The position numbers and the translations under genes are program-made. A stretch of DNA of 64,000 nt, taken from Rhodoferax sp. Its GTDB lineage: Bacteria; Pseudomonadota; Gammaproteobacteria; Burkholderiales; Burkholderiaceae_C. Shown here piece by piece: positions 47,216 to 55,093 of the stretch. Where the stretch lies: NCBI RefSeq assembly GCF_028688795.1, contig NZ_JAQTXM010000010.1:48040-112039 (forward strand). The letters are read 5' to 3'. The number at the start of each line of letters is the position of its first letter. Position 1 is the first letter of the stretch. Under the pieces are notes generated by a model, which worked only from the letters and a program-made list of their open reading frames with translations, was not told the origin of the DNA and ran no database searches.

Positions 47216-47394
47216 TTGTTATCTCCTTCGATTGACACAGAACCTTGAACCAGCGCCTGCGCGGCCATGCCTGAGGCATCCACCGTGACCCGCTGATCCC
47301 TTACAAAACCCCACCACAGTCCAAACAACAGCACCAGCTTGATGACCAGCACCACGCCCAAGCGCTTCACCAGCAATTGGTCAGCGGGCATCAT
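47212..47394 (-). CDS. cydP: Cytochrome oxidase putative small subunit CydP
   Basis: 60 residues: one membrane helix ([20 protein letters not shown]) followed by [18 protein letters not shown]. The LFGLWW.FVRDQRV pattern matches the small CydP protein encoded before cydAB in several Proteobacteria. First gene of the operon; its ATG is 36 bp from the -12 part of the sigma-54-like promoter. Confidence 0.85.
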   Translation of the reverse strand: MMPADQLLVKRLGVVLVIKLVLLFGLWWGFVRDQRVTVDASGMAAQALVQGSVSIEGDNK

Positions 47395-47429
47395 GACAAG
47401 GCACAGTGCAAAGGGACATAACCAGTGTT

Positions 47430-47445
47430 ATCAATATCCGTGCCA
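47430..47445 (-). promoter_or_regulatory. Sigma-54-like -24/-12 promoter of the cyd operon
   Basis: Minus-strand TGGCACGGATATTGAT: a perfect TGGCAC -24 block, five-base spacer, then TTGAT (consensus TTGCW). It lies 36 bp before cydP and next to a gene for a sigma-54 activator, which supports function. Confidence 0.65.
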
Positions 47446-47526
47446 AACTGAAAATAGAAAAAATTCATTTGATTTCAACACCTTACAAATTTCCACGCAG
47501 TGAATGAAACCGCCACGTCACAGGGT

Positions 47527-47555
47527 TGCTGACATATATGGCAGTGCTGTCAGCA
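47527..47555. promoter_or_regulatory. Inverted repeat, candidate upstream activator site
   Basis: TGCTGACA - 13 nt - TGTCAGCA, perfect 8-bp arms, with an internal TGGCAG-TG-CTGTCA half-match. Its centre is about 104 bp upstream of the cyd -24/-12 element, the usual distance for an enhancer-binding protein, and about 60 bp before the activator gene itself. Confidence 0.6.
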
Positions 47556-47601
47556 TTTTTGGCATACAGTCTGCGACAGCTTCATTTGAAAAAGGTTCAG
47601 C

Positions 47602-49023
47602 TTGAAACCGCTTCCAGAACTCATGTCATTTGTGGAAGGCCTGCCAGAGCCACACATCTTGTTTGACACCCAATACCGCATCCTGGCGGCCAATGCTGCC
47701 TACCGGCGCCAGTTCAGCCCGGATCGCAGCGTGGTCGGGCGCACCTGTTACGAGGTCTCGCACCGCTTCAGCGTGCCATGCGACCAGGCCGGTGAATCCT
47801 GCCCACTGGCGCGCTCGCGTGAATCAGGCCAGCGTGAACGCGTGCTGCACCTGCACCACACGTCCAAAGGTGAGGAATACGTCAACATTGAACTTGCGCC
47901 CCTGCTCGATGCCAGCGGCCAGCAGGCTTTCTACGTTGAGAAAATGGAGTCTATGCGGGTGGCACAAGGACAAGCCACCGCTCAGGGACTGATTGGCCGC
48001 AGCCCGGCGTTTGTGCACATGCTGAGTCTGGTGGCGCGGGTGGCACCCTCCATGGCCACGGTATTGCTGCTGGGCGAATCCGGCACCGGCAAAGAACTGG
48101 TCGCGCGGGCCGTGCACGAGGCCAGCAATCGCGCAAACCGTGCCCTGGTGCCGGTAGATTGTTCAAGCCTGCCTGAGAACCTGTTTGAATCCGAGCTGTT
48201 TGGCCATGAGCGCGGGGCGTTTACCGGCGCCAACACAGCGCGTGGCGGTTTGGTGGAGGCAGCCAGTGGCGGCACGCTGTTTCTGGATGAAGTGGGCGAC
48301 ATCCCGCTCACCATGCAAGTCAAGCTGCTGCGCCTGCTAGAAACCGGCACTTACCGGCGCGTGGGCAGCACCGAGCAACGCCATGCCGACATCCGCGTGG
48401 TGTCAGCCACTCACCGCGACCTGGACCAGATGGTGGCCCAGGGGCGCTTTCGTGAAGACCTGTATTACCGCCTGAGCACGTTCCCGATCCGCCTGCCCGC
48501 GCTGCGTGAGCGCGACAGTGACATTGCCTTGCTAGCCAATGCCCTGCTGGCGCGTGTAGCGCCCCAACGAAAATTGGCACTAAGCGAAGGTGCAGTGCAG
48601 CTGCTGCAAGCGCAAGACTACCCTGGCAATGTGCGTGAACTGCGCAACCTGCTGGAGCGCTCGGCCTTGCTGTGTGACGGCGACACGCTAGAGACCATCC
48701 ACGTGACGCAAGCGCTGCAATCAGGCCGGCGCAATGCGCCAAACATGGCCAACGGTTACGCGCCCGCGGGGTCGAACATTCACGGCGTGGCCTATACCAA
48801 TGCAGCGCCAGCTAACGCGATCATTTCTTCGCTGAAGCCTGGGCAACTGTCGCTGCCCGCCGCCAGCCCTGGAGCCTTGGCGAGTGTGGCGCAGGCCGCG
48901 TTGTTGGACATGGCACTGGCCCACACCGGCAGCCGAGCAGAGCTTGCCGCACAGTTGGGTATCAGCGAGCGTTCGCTATACCGCAAGCTCAAAGCGCTCA
49001 ACTTCAACCGCAATTTAGATTGA
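47602..49023 (+). CDS. fisR: Sigma-54 activator with N-terminal Cys-containing PAS-like domain, FisR-like
   Basis: 473 residues from a TTG start with AAAAGG upstream. Domain order: PAS-like sensor (1-~125), AAA+ domain with Walker A GESGTGKELVARAV and the sigma-54 contact loop ESELFGHERGAFTGA, then a Fis-type HTH at the end (AELAAQLGISERSLYRKLKA). Sensor cysteines are at 49, 60 and 67. FisR of Cupriavidus pinatubonensis, as I recall, senses sulfane sulfur with Cys53, Cys64 and Cys71: identical spacing (11 and 7). The divergent cyd-SQR operon is the likely target. NorR-like NO sensing is less likely since there is no GAF domain. Confidence 0.85.
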   Translation: MKPLPELMSFVEGLPEPHILFDTQYRILAANAAYRRQFSPDRSVVGRTCYEVSHRFSVPCDQAGESCPLARSRESGQRERVLHLHHTSKGEEYVNIELAPLLDASGQQAFYVEKMESMRVAQGQATAQGLIGRSPAFVHMLSLVARVAPSMATVLLLGESGTGKELVARAVHEASNRANRALVPVDCSSLPENLFESELFGHERGAFTGANTARGGLVEAASGGTLFLDEVGDIPLTMQVKLLRLLETGTYRRVGSTEQRHADIRVVSATHRDLDQMVAQGRFREDLYYRLSTFPIRLPALRERDSDIALLANALLARVAPQRKLALSEGAVQLLQAQDYPGNVRELRNLLERSALLCDGDTLETIHVTQALQSGRRNAPNMANGYAPAGSNIHGVAYTNAAPANAIISSLKPGQLSLPAASPGALASVAQAALLDMALAHTGSRAELAAQLGISERSLYRKLKALNFNRNLD

Positions 49024-49044
49024 AACTGAGACTGCAATTGCAGT

Positions 49045-49117
49045 TTTAAATGCTACTTAATAAATAGCTACTAACGCTTATTTTAAAATGGCTACAGGCT
49101 ATATTGCCATATAAAAC
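49045..49117 (+). repeat. AT-rich dispersed repeat after fisR
   Basis: Reads TGCTACTTAATAAATAGCTA then CTAACGCTTATTTTAAAATG and GCTACAGGCTATATTGCCAT. Closest partner of the copy inside rlmD. It fills the fisR/carboxymuconolactone-decarboxylase-like spacer. Confidence 0.65.
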
Positions 49118-49465
49118 TCAAGCCGATGCAATGACATCAAAAGCGGCCAACGCCTCAGCTACCAGCATCAGCCCCGGGCCACCGCCCATGTAAACGCACA
49201 CGCCCATCGCTTCTTCAAGTTCGGCGCGGGTGCAGCCCAAGCGGTGCAGCGCCTTGATGTGAAACGCGATACAGCCCGAGCAGTGCTGCGTGATGCCAAT
49301 GGAAAGGGCAATCAATTCCTTGTGTTTGGCGCTGACCACGCCCTCAGCCATGGCAGCCTTGGCCATTTGGCCAAAACCCAGCATGGTTTCACTTTGTGAT
49401 TTGCGAAAAGGCCCCAGGTTTTCATTGATGCTTTTCATCAAACCGATGGAATCAAACGTGCTCAT
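49118..49465 (-). CDS. Carboxymuconolactone decarboxylase (AhpD-like) family protein
   Basis: 115 residues from MSTFDSIGLMKSINENLGPF. The core ELIALSIGITQHCSGCIAFH keeps the AhpD pattern C-x-x-C-x3-H of thiol-active members, so a redox or peroxidase-related role is more likely than ring decarboxylation. It ends with EEAMGVCVYMGGGPGLMLVA. It lies 22 bp after the unknown periplasmic-protein gene on the same strand and may share its transcript. Confidence 0.88.
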   Translation of the reverse strand: MSTFDSIGLMKSINENLGPFRKSQSETMLGFGQMAKAAMAEGVVSAKHKELIALSIGITQHCSGCIAFHIKALHRLGCTRAELEEAMGVCVYMGGGPGLMLVAEALAAFDVIASA

Positions 49466-49487
49466 AGCGCTCCTTGTGTGGAAAAAA

Positions 49488-50213
49488 TTAACCAAATTTG
49501 GCAAACAACTTGCTGTACGGCCCCTTCAGCTTAGACGCAGCCTCCTTGGCGGCGGCCGTGTCCTGGTTCAATAAAGCCGCTTCCAGGTTGGCAACCGACT
49601 GGATCACCGCCTTAAGCAGGCTCGTGAACTCCTCATTTGACTGCAACTCCTTTGAGGACTGCTCATCAAGTTGGCGCGCCAGATAACTCAAAGTGCCTGC
49701 CTGCGCCGTCAAAAGCTGCAGCCCCTTGGGCTTGGCCAGGGTGTCGCTACCATGGACCATGATGACCTCCATCTGGCCGTGGTACGCGTTCATGTGGTCA
49801 CTGAACACCACCACATTGTTACGTTGGCGCATGTCAGCCATGACCTCACGGGCGTGTTCCAGGGTGTTGTGGGCATCGGCAAGTTGGTTGGCATTGACCT
49901 CTGCCAAAGCCTTGGTGTAGACCTTGGCGACCTCGGCCACCGAGGCTGCAAACGCCTGATCACGATCGTAGGGAGCCGCTGGTTTGGCACCAAACTGGGT
50001 GCTGAGTTTGTCCCAGGCTTGTTGCGCCTGGGTCACCGCCTGCTGGGCTTCCGGCTGTGACTTGCCGTTGGTCTTGTACAAGGCCATGCGGTATGGCCCA
50101 TTGGCGACCTGCATGGCGTCTGTCACGGGGTCAGCCGCGTGGGCCAACGCACCAAACGACAGCGCGAGTGCCAAACTGATGGTTTTCAAAGGGCGGTTGA
50201 TGCGTGTGGTCAT
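49488..50213 (-). CDS. Periplasmic helical protein of unknown function
   Basis: 241 residues from MTTRINRPLKTISLALALSF. A signal peptide cleaves after GALAHA|ADP. The mature part is almost all helix with many Gln/Ala/Lys residues (QPEAQQAVTQAQQAWDKLST, ADAHNTLEHAREVMADMRQR). A His/Met-rich stretch, FSDHMNAYHGQMEVIMVHG, could bind metal. I do not recognise the family. It is divergent from the TlpA-like gene and adjacent to the AhpD-like gene, which suggests a periplasmic redox context. Confidence 0.65.
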   Translation of the reverse strand: MTTRINRPLKTISLALALSFGALAHAADPVTDAMQVANGPYRMALYKTNGKSQPEAQQAVTQAQQAWDKLSTQFGAKPAAPYDRDQAFAASVAEVAKVYTKALAEVNANQLADAHNTLEHAREVMADMRQRNNVVVFSDHMNAYHGQMEVIMVHGSDTLAKPKGLQLLTAQAGTLSYLARQLDEQSSKELQSNEEFTSLLKAVIQSVANLEAALLNQDTAAAKEAASKLKGPYSKLFAKFG

Positions 50214-50379
50214 GGTCAAAATCTTTGTGTTGTTGAGGCCTTGAGTTTGTGACTGCCAAGTCAACACCGGGTAATCCAAGGTGCAAGTATTGTAAAGATA
50301 AGCCTTATCTGATTTATGAAGCAGACGGTTATGTTGCGGACAGCGACAAGGCCCAATGCGTGGCCAGTAAGATACGGCC

Positions 50380-50922
50380 ATGAACCCCACGCGCCGACGC
50401 TTCACCACCAGTTTGCCTGTCCTTGGCGCCATGATGTTGGGCGCGCGCCATGGCGGTTTGTTGGCGCAAACCACACCTGCGGCCATGGAAGCGGTGGCCC
50501 CACCACTGCCCGTGGTAGGCACCACGCTGACCTTGCCCGAAGTGGCCCTGTTTGACGGCACCGTTTTCAAGCCAGAGCAAGCTAAGGGCCGCATCACCCT
50601 GATTTATTGGTGGGCTAGCACGTGCCCGTTTTGTGCACTGCAAAGCCCAGAGATGCAAAAGCTGTGGCAAGCCCAGCAAGCCCACGGCCTGCGCATGCTG
50701 GCGCTTTCCGTGGACAAAAAGCCTGCCGACGCCGTGGCTTACCTGCAGAAAAAAGGCTATACCTTTCCTGCGGCGTGGGTCACGCCTGACATACACAAAG
50801 TGCTTCCCAAACCGCGGGGTTTGCCGGTCACCTTGGTGCTTGGGCGTGATGGGCGTGTGTTGCAAGCCGAAAGAGGCCAGATGTTCCCAGAGGATGTGGC
50901 ACAACTTGCCAGTTGGCTGTAA
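50380..50922 (+). CDS. TlpA-like periplasmic thioredoxin
   Basis: 180 residues. The N-terminus MNPTRRRFTTSLPVLGAMML has a twin-arginine-like signal. The thioredoxin fold follows with the redox site WWASTCPFCALQSPEMQKLW (CPFC) and the cis-proline region KPRGLPVTLVLGRDGRV. Such proteins reduce apocytochrome or oxidase copper-site disulfides or act as periplasmic disulfide reductases; the partner is unknown. Confidence 0.88.
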   Translation: MNPTRRRFTTSLPVLGAMMLGARHGGLLAQTTPAAMEAVAPPLPVVGTTLTLPEVALFDGTVFKPEQAKGRITLIYWWASTCPFCALQSPEMQKLWQAQQAHGLRMLALSVDKKPADAVAYLQKKGYTFPAAWVTPDIHKVLPKPRGLPVTLVLGRDGRVLQAERGQMFPEDVAQLASWL

Positions 50923-50982
50923 TCCCTTGTGCTATTTTTCATTAGCTACTAACCCCATACAAACCAGCTGCGCTTAACCGCC

Positions 50983-51435
50983 ATGACACACAAGAACGCT
51001 GCACTGCCGAGCTCGTTTTCACAGCAAATCAACGGCAACTTCATTGGCATGCTGCACTGGTCGCAGCTTGATGACTTGTGGCTCAAGGTGCGCACCCAGC
51101 CGCAGGGCTGGTACGCCAGCCAGGTCGGTGAAGCAGCGCCACTACAGCCCATGACTACCGTTGCGCTCAATCAGTTCATTGACGAAGTTGATGCGCTGTT
51201 GCGGCATGAGCACCAGCACAACTACTGCGGCATCGTCTATGCCGACAGTCCCGAGCAGCCGGCTTTCATCAAAATCTACGACCCGCACCACCTTGGTTCA
51301 TTCTGTAGCCATGGCGGTGCCGTCATCCAACCGCGCTGGGTGTTGTCACGCGTTCAGCCTGAGCGCTTTGAAGAAGATGTGCCCCTGCCCGGCTCGCGCC
51401 AGAGCTGGTGGCAGCGCATGTTTGCCAGCCGCTGA
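50983..51435 (+). CDS. Conserved-looking hypothetical protein
   Basis: 150 residues, no signal peptide or membrane segment. Features include INGNFIGMLHWSQLDDLWLK, FIDEVDALLRHEHQHNYCGI, and IKIYDPHHLGSFCSHGGAVI; the His/Cys-rich CSHGG and HEHQHNYC stretches might bind metal. I do not recognise a family. It follows the TlpA-like gene by 60 bp on the same strand, so it may be co-transcribed. Confidence 0.65.
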   Translation: MTHKNAALPSSFSQQINGNFIGMLHWSQLDDLWLKVRTQPQGWYASQVGEAAPLQPMTTVALNQFIDEVDALLRHEHQHNYCGIVYADSPEQPAFIKIYDPHHLGSFCSHGGAVIQPRWVLSRVQPERFEEDVPLPGSRQSWWQRMFASR

Positions 51436-51437
51436 AG

Positions 51438-51614
51438 TCAGTCGTCGGGGAGCCCTACACAAACCGGACAACCGCGCAAAATAGGCATCAGCCATCTAAA
51501 CGGCCATTGGGGCTCAAGCCACACCCAAAGCCGATAGCCGGGATACATCAGCAAGAAGAACAGCAGAGCATCGAGCCTGCCACCGAAATTCTGCGTCCAC
51601 AAAAGGGAAAGCAA
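51438..51614 (-). CDS. Possible small membrane protein
   Basis: 58 residues from a TTG with GGGGACGG upstream. Reading LLSLLWTQNFGGRLDALLFF then LLMYPGYRLWVWLEPQWPFR and WLMPILRGCPVCVGLPDD: one or two hydrophobic helices and a C-P-V-C pair. A different frame just upstream encodes another hydrophobic start (VLKLLFAALFMGTVVCFPF), so this may be a frameshifted gene. It is the only protein-like signal in the otherwise gene-free stretch 51436-51919; nothing convincing is seen at 51615-51860. Confidence 0.35.
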   Translation of the reverse strand: MLSLLWTQNFGGRLDALLFFLLMYPGYRLWVWLEPQWPFRWLMPILRGCPVCVGLPDD

Positions 51615-51861
51615 ACCACCGTCCCCATAAAGAGGGCGGCAAACAGGAGCTTGAGAACCCGATTCGGCTTAAAAATTGACGCATTGGCATACCAAAATTT
51701 TCAATGCCGCAGGTTACAGGGCGTTGCTAAAAATCAGTTCCTGGTCACTCTCACCCAAATACCAAGGTCTGCCGGAACGAATGCTTGGTGTTGAGCTGCA
51801 AAAGACTTTGCCGGAAAAACTGGCTCAGTTGCCAAATCCGCTCGACAGCGCCAGGTTAACT

Positions 51862-51919
51862 AATTTTGATAGCTGCTTGCGCTTTATTAATAAGGGATAG
51901 AGGGTCATTTTATATAAAT
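51862..51919 (+). repeat. AT-rich dispersed repeat next to the LysR gene
   Basis: Reads TTTTGATAGCTGCTTGCGCT then TTATTAATAAGGGATAGAGG and GTCATTTTATATAAATTT. It abuts the LysR stop codon. Confidence 0.65.
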
Positions 51920-52831
51920 TTATTGCGCCAGTCCAGCCACCACAAAATCAATCCACACGCGCAGCTTCGCGGGCAGATACCGGTTTGGCGGGTACAGCAG
52001 CCAGGCGGTGCCGGCGTAGTCGGTCAGGTGCGCCCAGTCGGGCAGCACGCACACCAGTTGGCCACTGGCCAGGGCCGCTGCGGCGGTGAATTCGGGCAGG
52101 CTGGCCATGCCCAAATGACTCGAAGCACCATCGAGGCGCATTTCACTGTGGTTGACCACATAGCGGCCACTAACGCGCACAGTGGCCATGTCACCGTCTT
52201 TTTGAAAGCGCCAATGACGGTCACGCTCGTCTTCGCCCAGGTACAGGCAACTGTGCTGCACCAGCTCACGCGGGTGCAAAGGCGTGCCATGCGCGGCCAA
52301 ATAGGCGGGGCTGGCGCACACGAGGTGGCGAATTGGCATCAAGGGCCGGCCCGCCAGCCCGGGCGGTGGCGCGTTGGTGATGCGAATGGCCAAGTCGATG
52401 GCTTCCTCAAACACATCGACCGTGCGGTCGGTGACGATGAGCTGTACATCCACCTCGGGGTAACGCGCCAAAAAAGTCGGCATCAACGGGTGAATCACCT
52501 GCCGACCAAAAGCCTTGGGCATGCTGATGCGCACCAGCCCGCTGGGTGTGGCGCTTTGGGTGTCGCTGAGCGCCATCACCTCACGTACCGCAACCACCAG
52601 CGCCTGGCAACGCGGCAAAGCGGCAAGGCCCGCCTCGGTTAAACGCAGCTTGCGGGTGGTGCGCTCCAGCAGGCGCACACGCAGCAAGCCTTCGAGCCGG
52701 GCCACTTGGCGGCTGACAGCGGATGGGGTCAAGCCCAGTTGCCGCGCAGCTTCTGAAAAACTGGCCGATTCAGCAACACGGGCAAATACGGCCATGTCGG
52801 CCAGGTTTTCAAGCGGTTGATTGATGCTCAT
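51920..52831 (-). CDS. LysR-type transcriptional regulator
   Basis: 303 residues. The N-terminal winged HTH (FARVAESASFSEAARQLGLT, PSAVSRQVARLEGLLRVRLL) and the effector domain are complete. It is divergent from the EamA transporter with 175 bp between the start codons, the standard arrangement for a LysR protein controlling its neighbour. The ligand is unknown; the intergenic region was not resolved into a specific T-N11-A site. Confidence 0.92.
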   Translation of the reverse strand: MSINQPLENLADMAVFARVAESASFSEAARQLGLTPSAVSRQVARLEGLLRVRLLERTTRKLRLTEAGLAALPRCQALVVAVREVMALSDTQSATPSGLVRISMPKAFGRQVIHPLMPTFLARYPEVDVQLIVTDRTVDVFEEAIDLAIRITNAPPPGLAGRPLMPIRHLVCASPAYLAAHGTPLHPRELVQHSCLYLGEDERDRHWRFQKDGDMATVRVSGRYVVNHSEMRLDGASSHLGMASLPEFTAAAALASGQLVCVLPDWAHLTDYAGTAWLLYPPNRYLPAKLRVWIDFVVAGLAQ

Positions 52832-53006
52832 GACGCACTGGTTATGTTCTAAATGATGTGATTATCACGGCATACGAATTAATCTACCATGCGCATAGGA
52901 CTCAGCCCATGCAGGGCATCGCCACCATTCCTTGGCATAGCGCGCCTGATCCGCCATCCAGTGCGCCTGAACTCTTGAACCAATACGCCAACACGCCATT
53001 TGCACC

Positions 53007-53897
53007 ATGACCACCCTCACCCTGAACCAACCCAAACACCTGCTGCGCCTGTCTGACCTCACCCTGCTGGCAGTGGTCATGGTTTGGGGCACCAGCTACG
53101 GCGTGGCCAAAGGCGCGCTCAACTTCTACCCGGTACTGGGTTTTTTGGCGGTACGTTTTGGCATCACCTTCGCCCTGCTGCTGCCCACATTACTTTGCGC
53201 GCCATGGCCGCAGCAACGCGACGCCCTGCGCACCGGCCTGCCGCTGGGTGCCTTAATGTTGGGAATTTTCTTGTGCGAAACCTTTGGTGTGGCACACACC
53301 CAGGCCAGCAATGCGGCGTTTTTGATCAGCCTGTGTGTCGTGTTCACGCCGTTTGCCGAATGGTGGCTGATGGGCCGCCGCCCGGCGCAGGCCATGTTTG
53401 TGTTTGCTGGCGTCTCGCTGCTGGGCGCGGCGCTACTCAGCGGAGGTTGGTCGGGTAGCCTGGGTTGGGGCGATGGACTGATGCTGGCTGCGGCCGTGCT
53501 GCGCGCCATCACGGTGTGCAAAACCAGCCAACTCACGCGCCACAGCAGCGCGTCAAGCCTGGCGCTGACCGCTGTGCAAGCCGGTGTGATTACCGCAGGT
53601 TGTGTGCTGCTGACACTGTTGACCGCAGACAGCTTGCCCGCGCTGCCCACCGAACCCGCCTTCTGGCAAGCCACGACCTACCTCGTGCTCGGCTGCACCG
53701 TGTTTGCCTTCTTTGCGCAAAACTGGGCCTTGAAGCACAGCGCGCCCAGCCGTGTGGCTTTGCTGACCAGCAGCGAGCCGGCTTTTGGCGCGCTGTTTGC
53801 AGTGCTTTGGCTGAATGAATCCTTGAGCGTGGTCGGCTGGATCGGTGGTGCATTGATCGTCTTGGCCGCGACGTGGACAACGCTGCGCCGCCCCTAG
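53007..53897 (+). CDS. EamA/DMT-family exporter
   Basis: 296 residues with ten predicted helices in two EamA repeats (LLAVVMVWGTSYGVAKGALN at the first, AVFAFFAQNWALKHSAPSRVAL-type segment near the end). The final helix pair around LWLNESLSVVGWIGGALIVL is typical. Probably exports an amino acid or metabolite; regulated by the divergent LysR gene by inference. Confidence 0.9.
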   Translation: MTTLTLNQPKHLLRLSDLTLLAVVMVWGTSYGVAKGALNFYPVLGFLAVRFGITFALLLPTLLCAPWPQQRDALRTGLPLGALMLGIFLCETFGVAHTQASNAAFLISLCVVFTPFAEWWLMGRRPAQAMFVFAGVSLLGAALLSGGWSGSLGWGDGLMLAAAVLRAITVCKTSQLTRHSSASSLALTAVQAGVITAGCVLLTLLTADSLPALPTEPAFWQATTYLVLGCTVFAFFAQNWALKHSAPSRVALLTSSEPAFGALFAVLWLNESLSVVGWIGGALIVLAATWTTLRRP

Positions 53898-53947
53898 AAA
53901 GAATAAAAGCGAAGCCTGCGACGGCTCTGGCGAGGGCTACGACCGTC

Positions 53948-54022
53948 ATTTATATGCTATTTTTTATGTAGCTACTTGCGCTTTATTTAAAAAACCTGCA
54001 AGCCATTTTTATATAAATTTAT
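53948..54022 (+). repeat. AT-rich dispersed repeat after the EamA gene
   Basis: Reads GCTATTTTTTATGTAGCTAC then TTGCGCTTTATTTAAAAAAC and ends in CCATTTTTATATAAATTTA, the last part shared with the copy at 51.9 kb. Confidence 0.65.
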
Positions 54023-54074
54023 GGCACAAATCAGGACCATGTGAAAGCAGCAGCGCAGCTGCCTCAAGCTCACA

Positions 54075-54443
54075 ATGACCAATATTTCAATAACAGGCGA
54101 CACCGAGGGCCGCATCTATGACAACGAGGGGCTGAACGCCATCATTGGCCTGATCGTGACACCGGCTGGCGCGGTGCTGATTGACAGCAACCAAAGGCAT
54201 CCAGACCATCGCCCACATCGATGCGCAAGCCGACCGGGCCTGACACCCGGCTGGCACTTGGCGGCACGGTGATCAAACTCAAACACGCCCACGGCGGCCA
54301 CACGCCCGGCGACACGCTGTGGCTGCTGGACGTCACCTCCGGCTAGGCTTGGCTCGAATCATTTGCCCTGATTGGCGCCAACAAGCCTGCCACCATCGTG
54401 CCCGGACACGGTAAGGTCACCAACCTAAAGGAATACTGCCTAG
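54075..54443 (+). pseudogene. Decayed metallo-beta-lactamase-fold hydrolase
   Basis: Pieces of one protein appear in successive frames: GLNAIIGLIVTPAGAVLIDS, then after a frameshift KGIQTIAHIDAQADRA and a stop, then HAHGGHTPGDTLWLLDVTSG and a stop, then LIGANKPATIVPGHGKVTN. The order and the H-x-x-GGHTPGD and PGHG motifs match SoxH/quinoprotein-relay type hydrolases. An internal part with the HxHxDH motif is missing. It lies next to the rhodanese genes, so it may once have belonged to that sulfur-related cluster. Confidence 0.8.
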
Positions 54444-54490
54444 TATCTTTTCGTCAGGGGCATCAAGATGTTTTCCCTGCTGAGGCCTGC

Positions 54491-55093
54491 TTAACGTGCG
54501 AGGGGCAGAGGTCGGTTGCCCGATACAGTGGTCAGGCCAATGCCCTCCCAGTCCAGCATGCCGCCGCGGTAGTAGAAAATTTTGGCAACCGGGTAGCCCA
54601 GGTTCACGATTCTTGCAATGCCGGTGGGGCTTTGCACACACATCGGGCCATAGCAGAACGCAACGATCTTTGCTGCCTGATGGCAGTCCCAGGCTTTGCC
54701 AGGCAGAAGCTTGCAGCCCAGCACATCCAGACGATCTTCCATTTCGTTATAGGGTATGTGGTAGCTGTTGGGAATGGTGGCGTCCAAGGGTTCATCGTCG
54801 TCCCGCATGTCGATGACCATGGCGCCTGGGTCGTTGAGCGCCTGCAACACGTCAAGCTCGTTGACCGGTGTGACGCCGGCAACGGGCACCAGCGGCTGAA
54901 CGAAACCCTTGGGTTCACCGCAAGCTGTTTTGACGCGCCGGATCAAAAAAGGCCCCTTTGGGGTTTGCACGACAAATTCGTGACTGTCCTTGGTGATGCG
55001 AAGTGGCAATTTATCCTCAGCCCGCACTGGCAGGCTGCACATGACAACCAGCAATGCCAGAGCCGTTATGCGCTCTATTCCTTGATGCTGCAT
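54491..55093 (-). CDS. Periplasmic rhodanese-like protein
   Basis: 200 residues with a signal peptide (ITALALLVVMCSLPVRA|ED). The rhodanese domain spans ~75-195: ALNDPGAMVIDMRDDDEPLD, then the active-site loop AFCYGPMCVQSPTGIARIVN with Cys in the loop, then KIFYYRGGMLDWEGIGL. The loop is longer than the usual six residues. It would transfer sulfane sulfur or a related oxyanion-derived group in the periplasm. It is the last gene of the octaheme/porin operon and overlaps the preceding rhodanese gene by 19 bp. Confidence 0.85.
   Translation of the reverse strand: MQHQGIERITALALLVVMCSLPVRAEDKLPLRITKDSHEFVVQTPKGPFLIRRVKTACGEPKGFVQPLVPVAGVTPVNELDVLQALNDPGAMVIDMRDDDEPLDATIPNSYHIPYNEMEDRLDVLGCKLLPGKAWDCHQAAKIVAFCYGPMCVQSPTGIARIVNLGYPVAKIFYYRGGMLDWEGIGLTTVSGNRPLPLAR

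Noticed and set aside
47602-49023. Assignment of the sigma-54 activator as the nitric-oxide sensor NorR
   Set aside because: NorR has a GAF domain with a mononuclear iron site; this protein has a PAS-like domain with three cysteines in FisR spacing, although a globin and bd oxidase nearby could also fit NO.
51408-51900. Two plus-strand open frames in the spacer before the LysR gene
   Set aside because: The translations have no hydrophobic core or family motif, overlap each other and the preceding gene, and run into a dispersed repeat.
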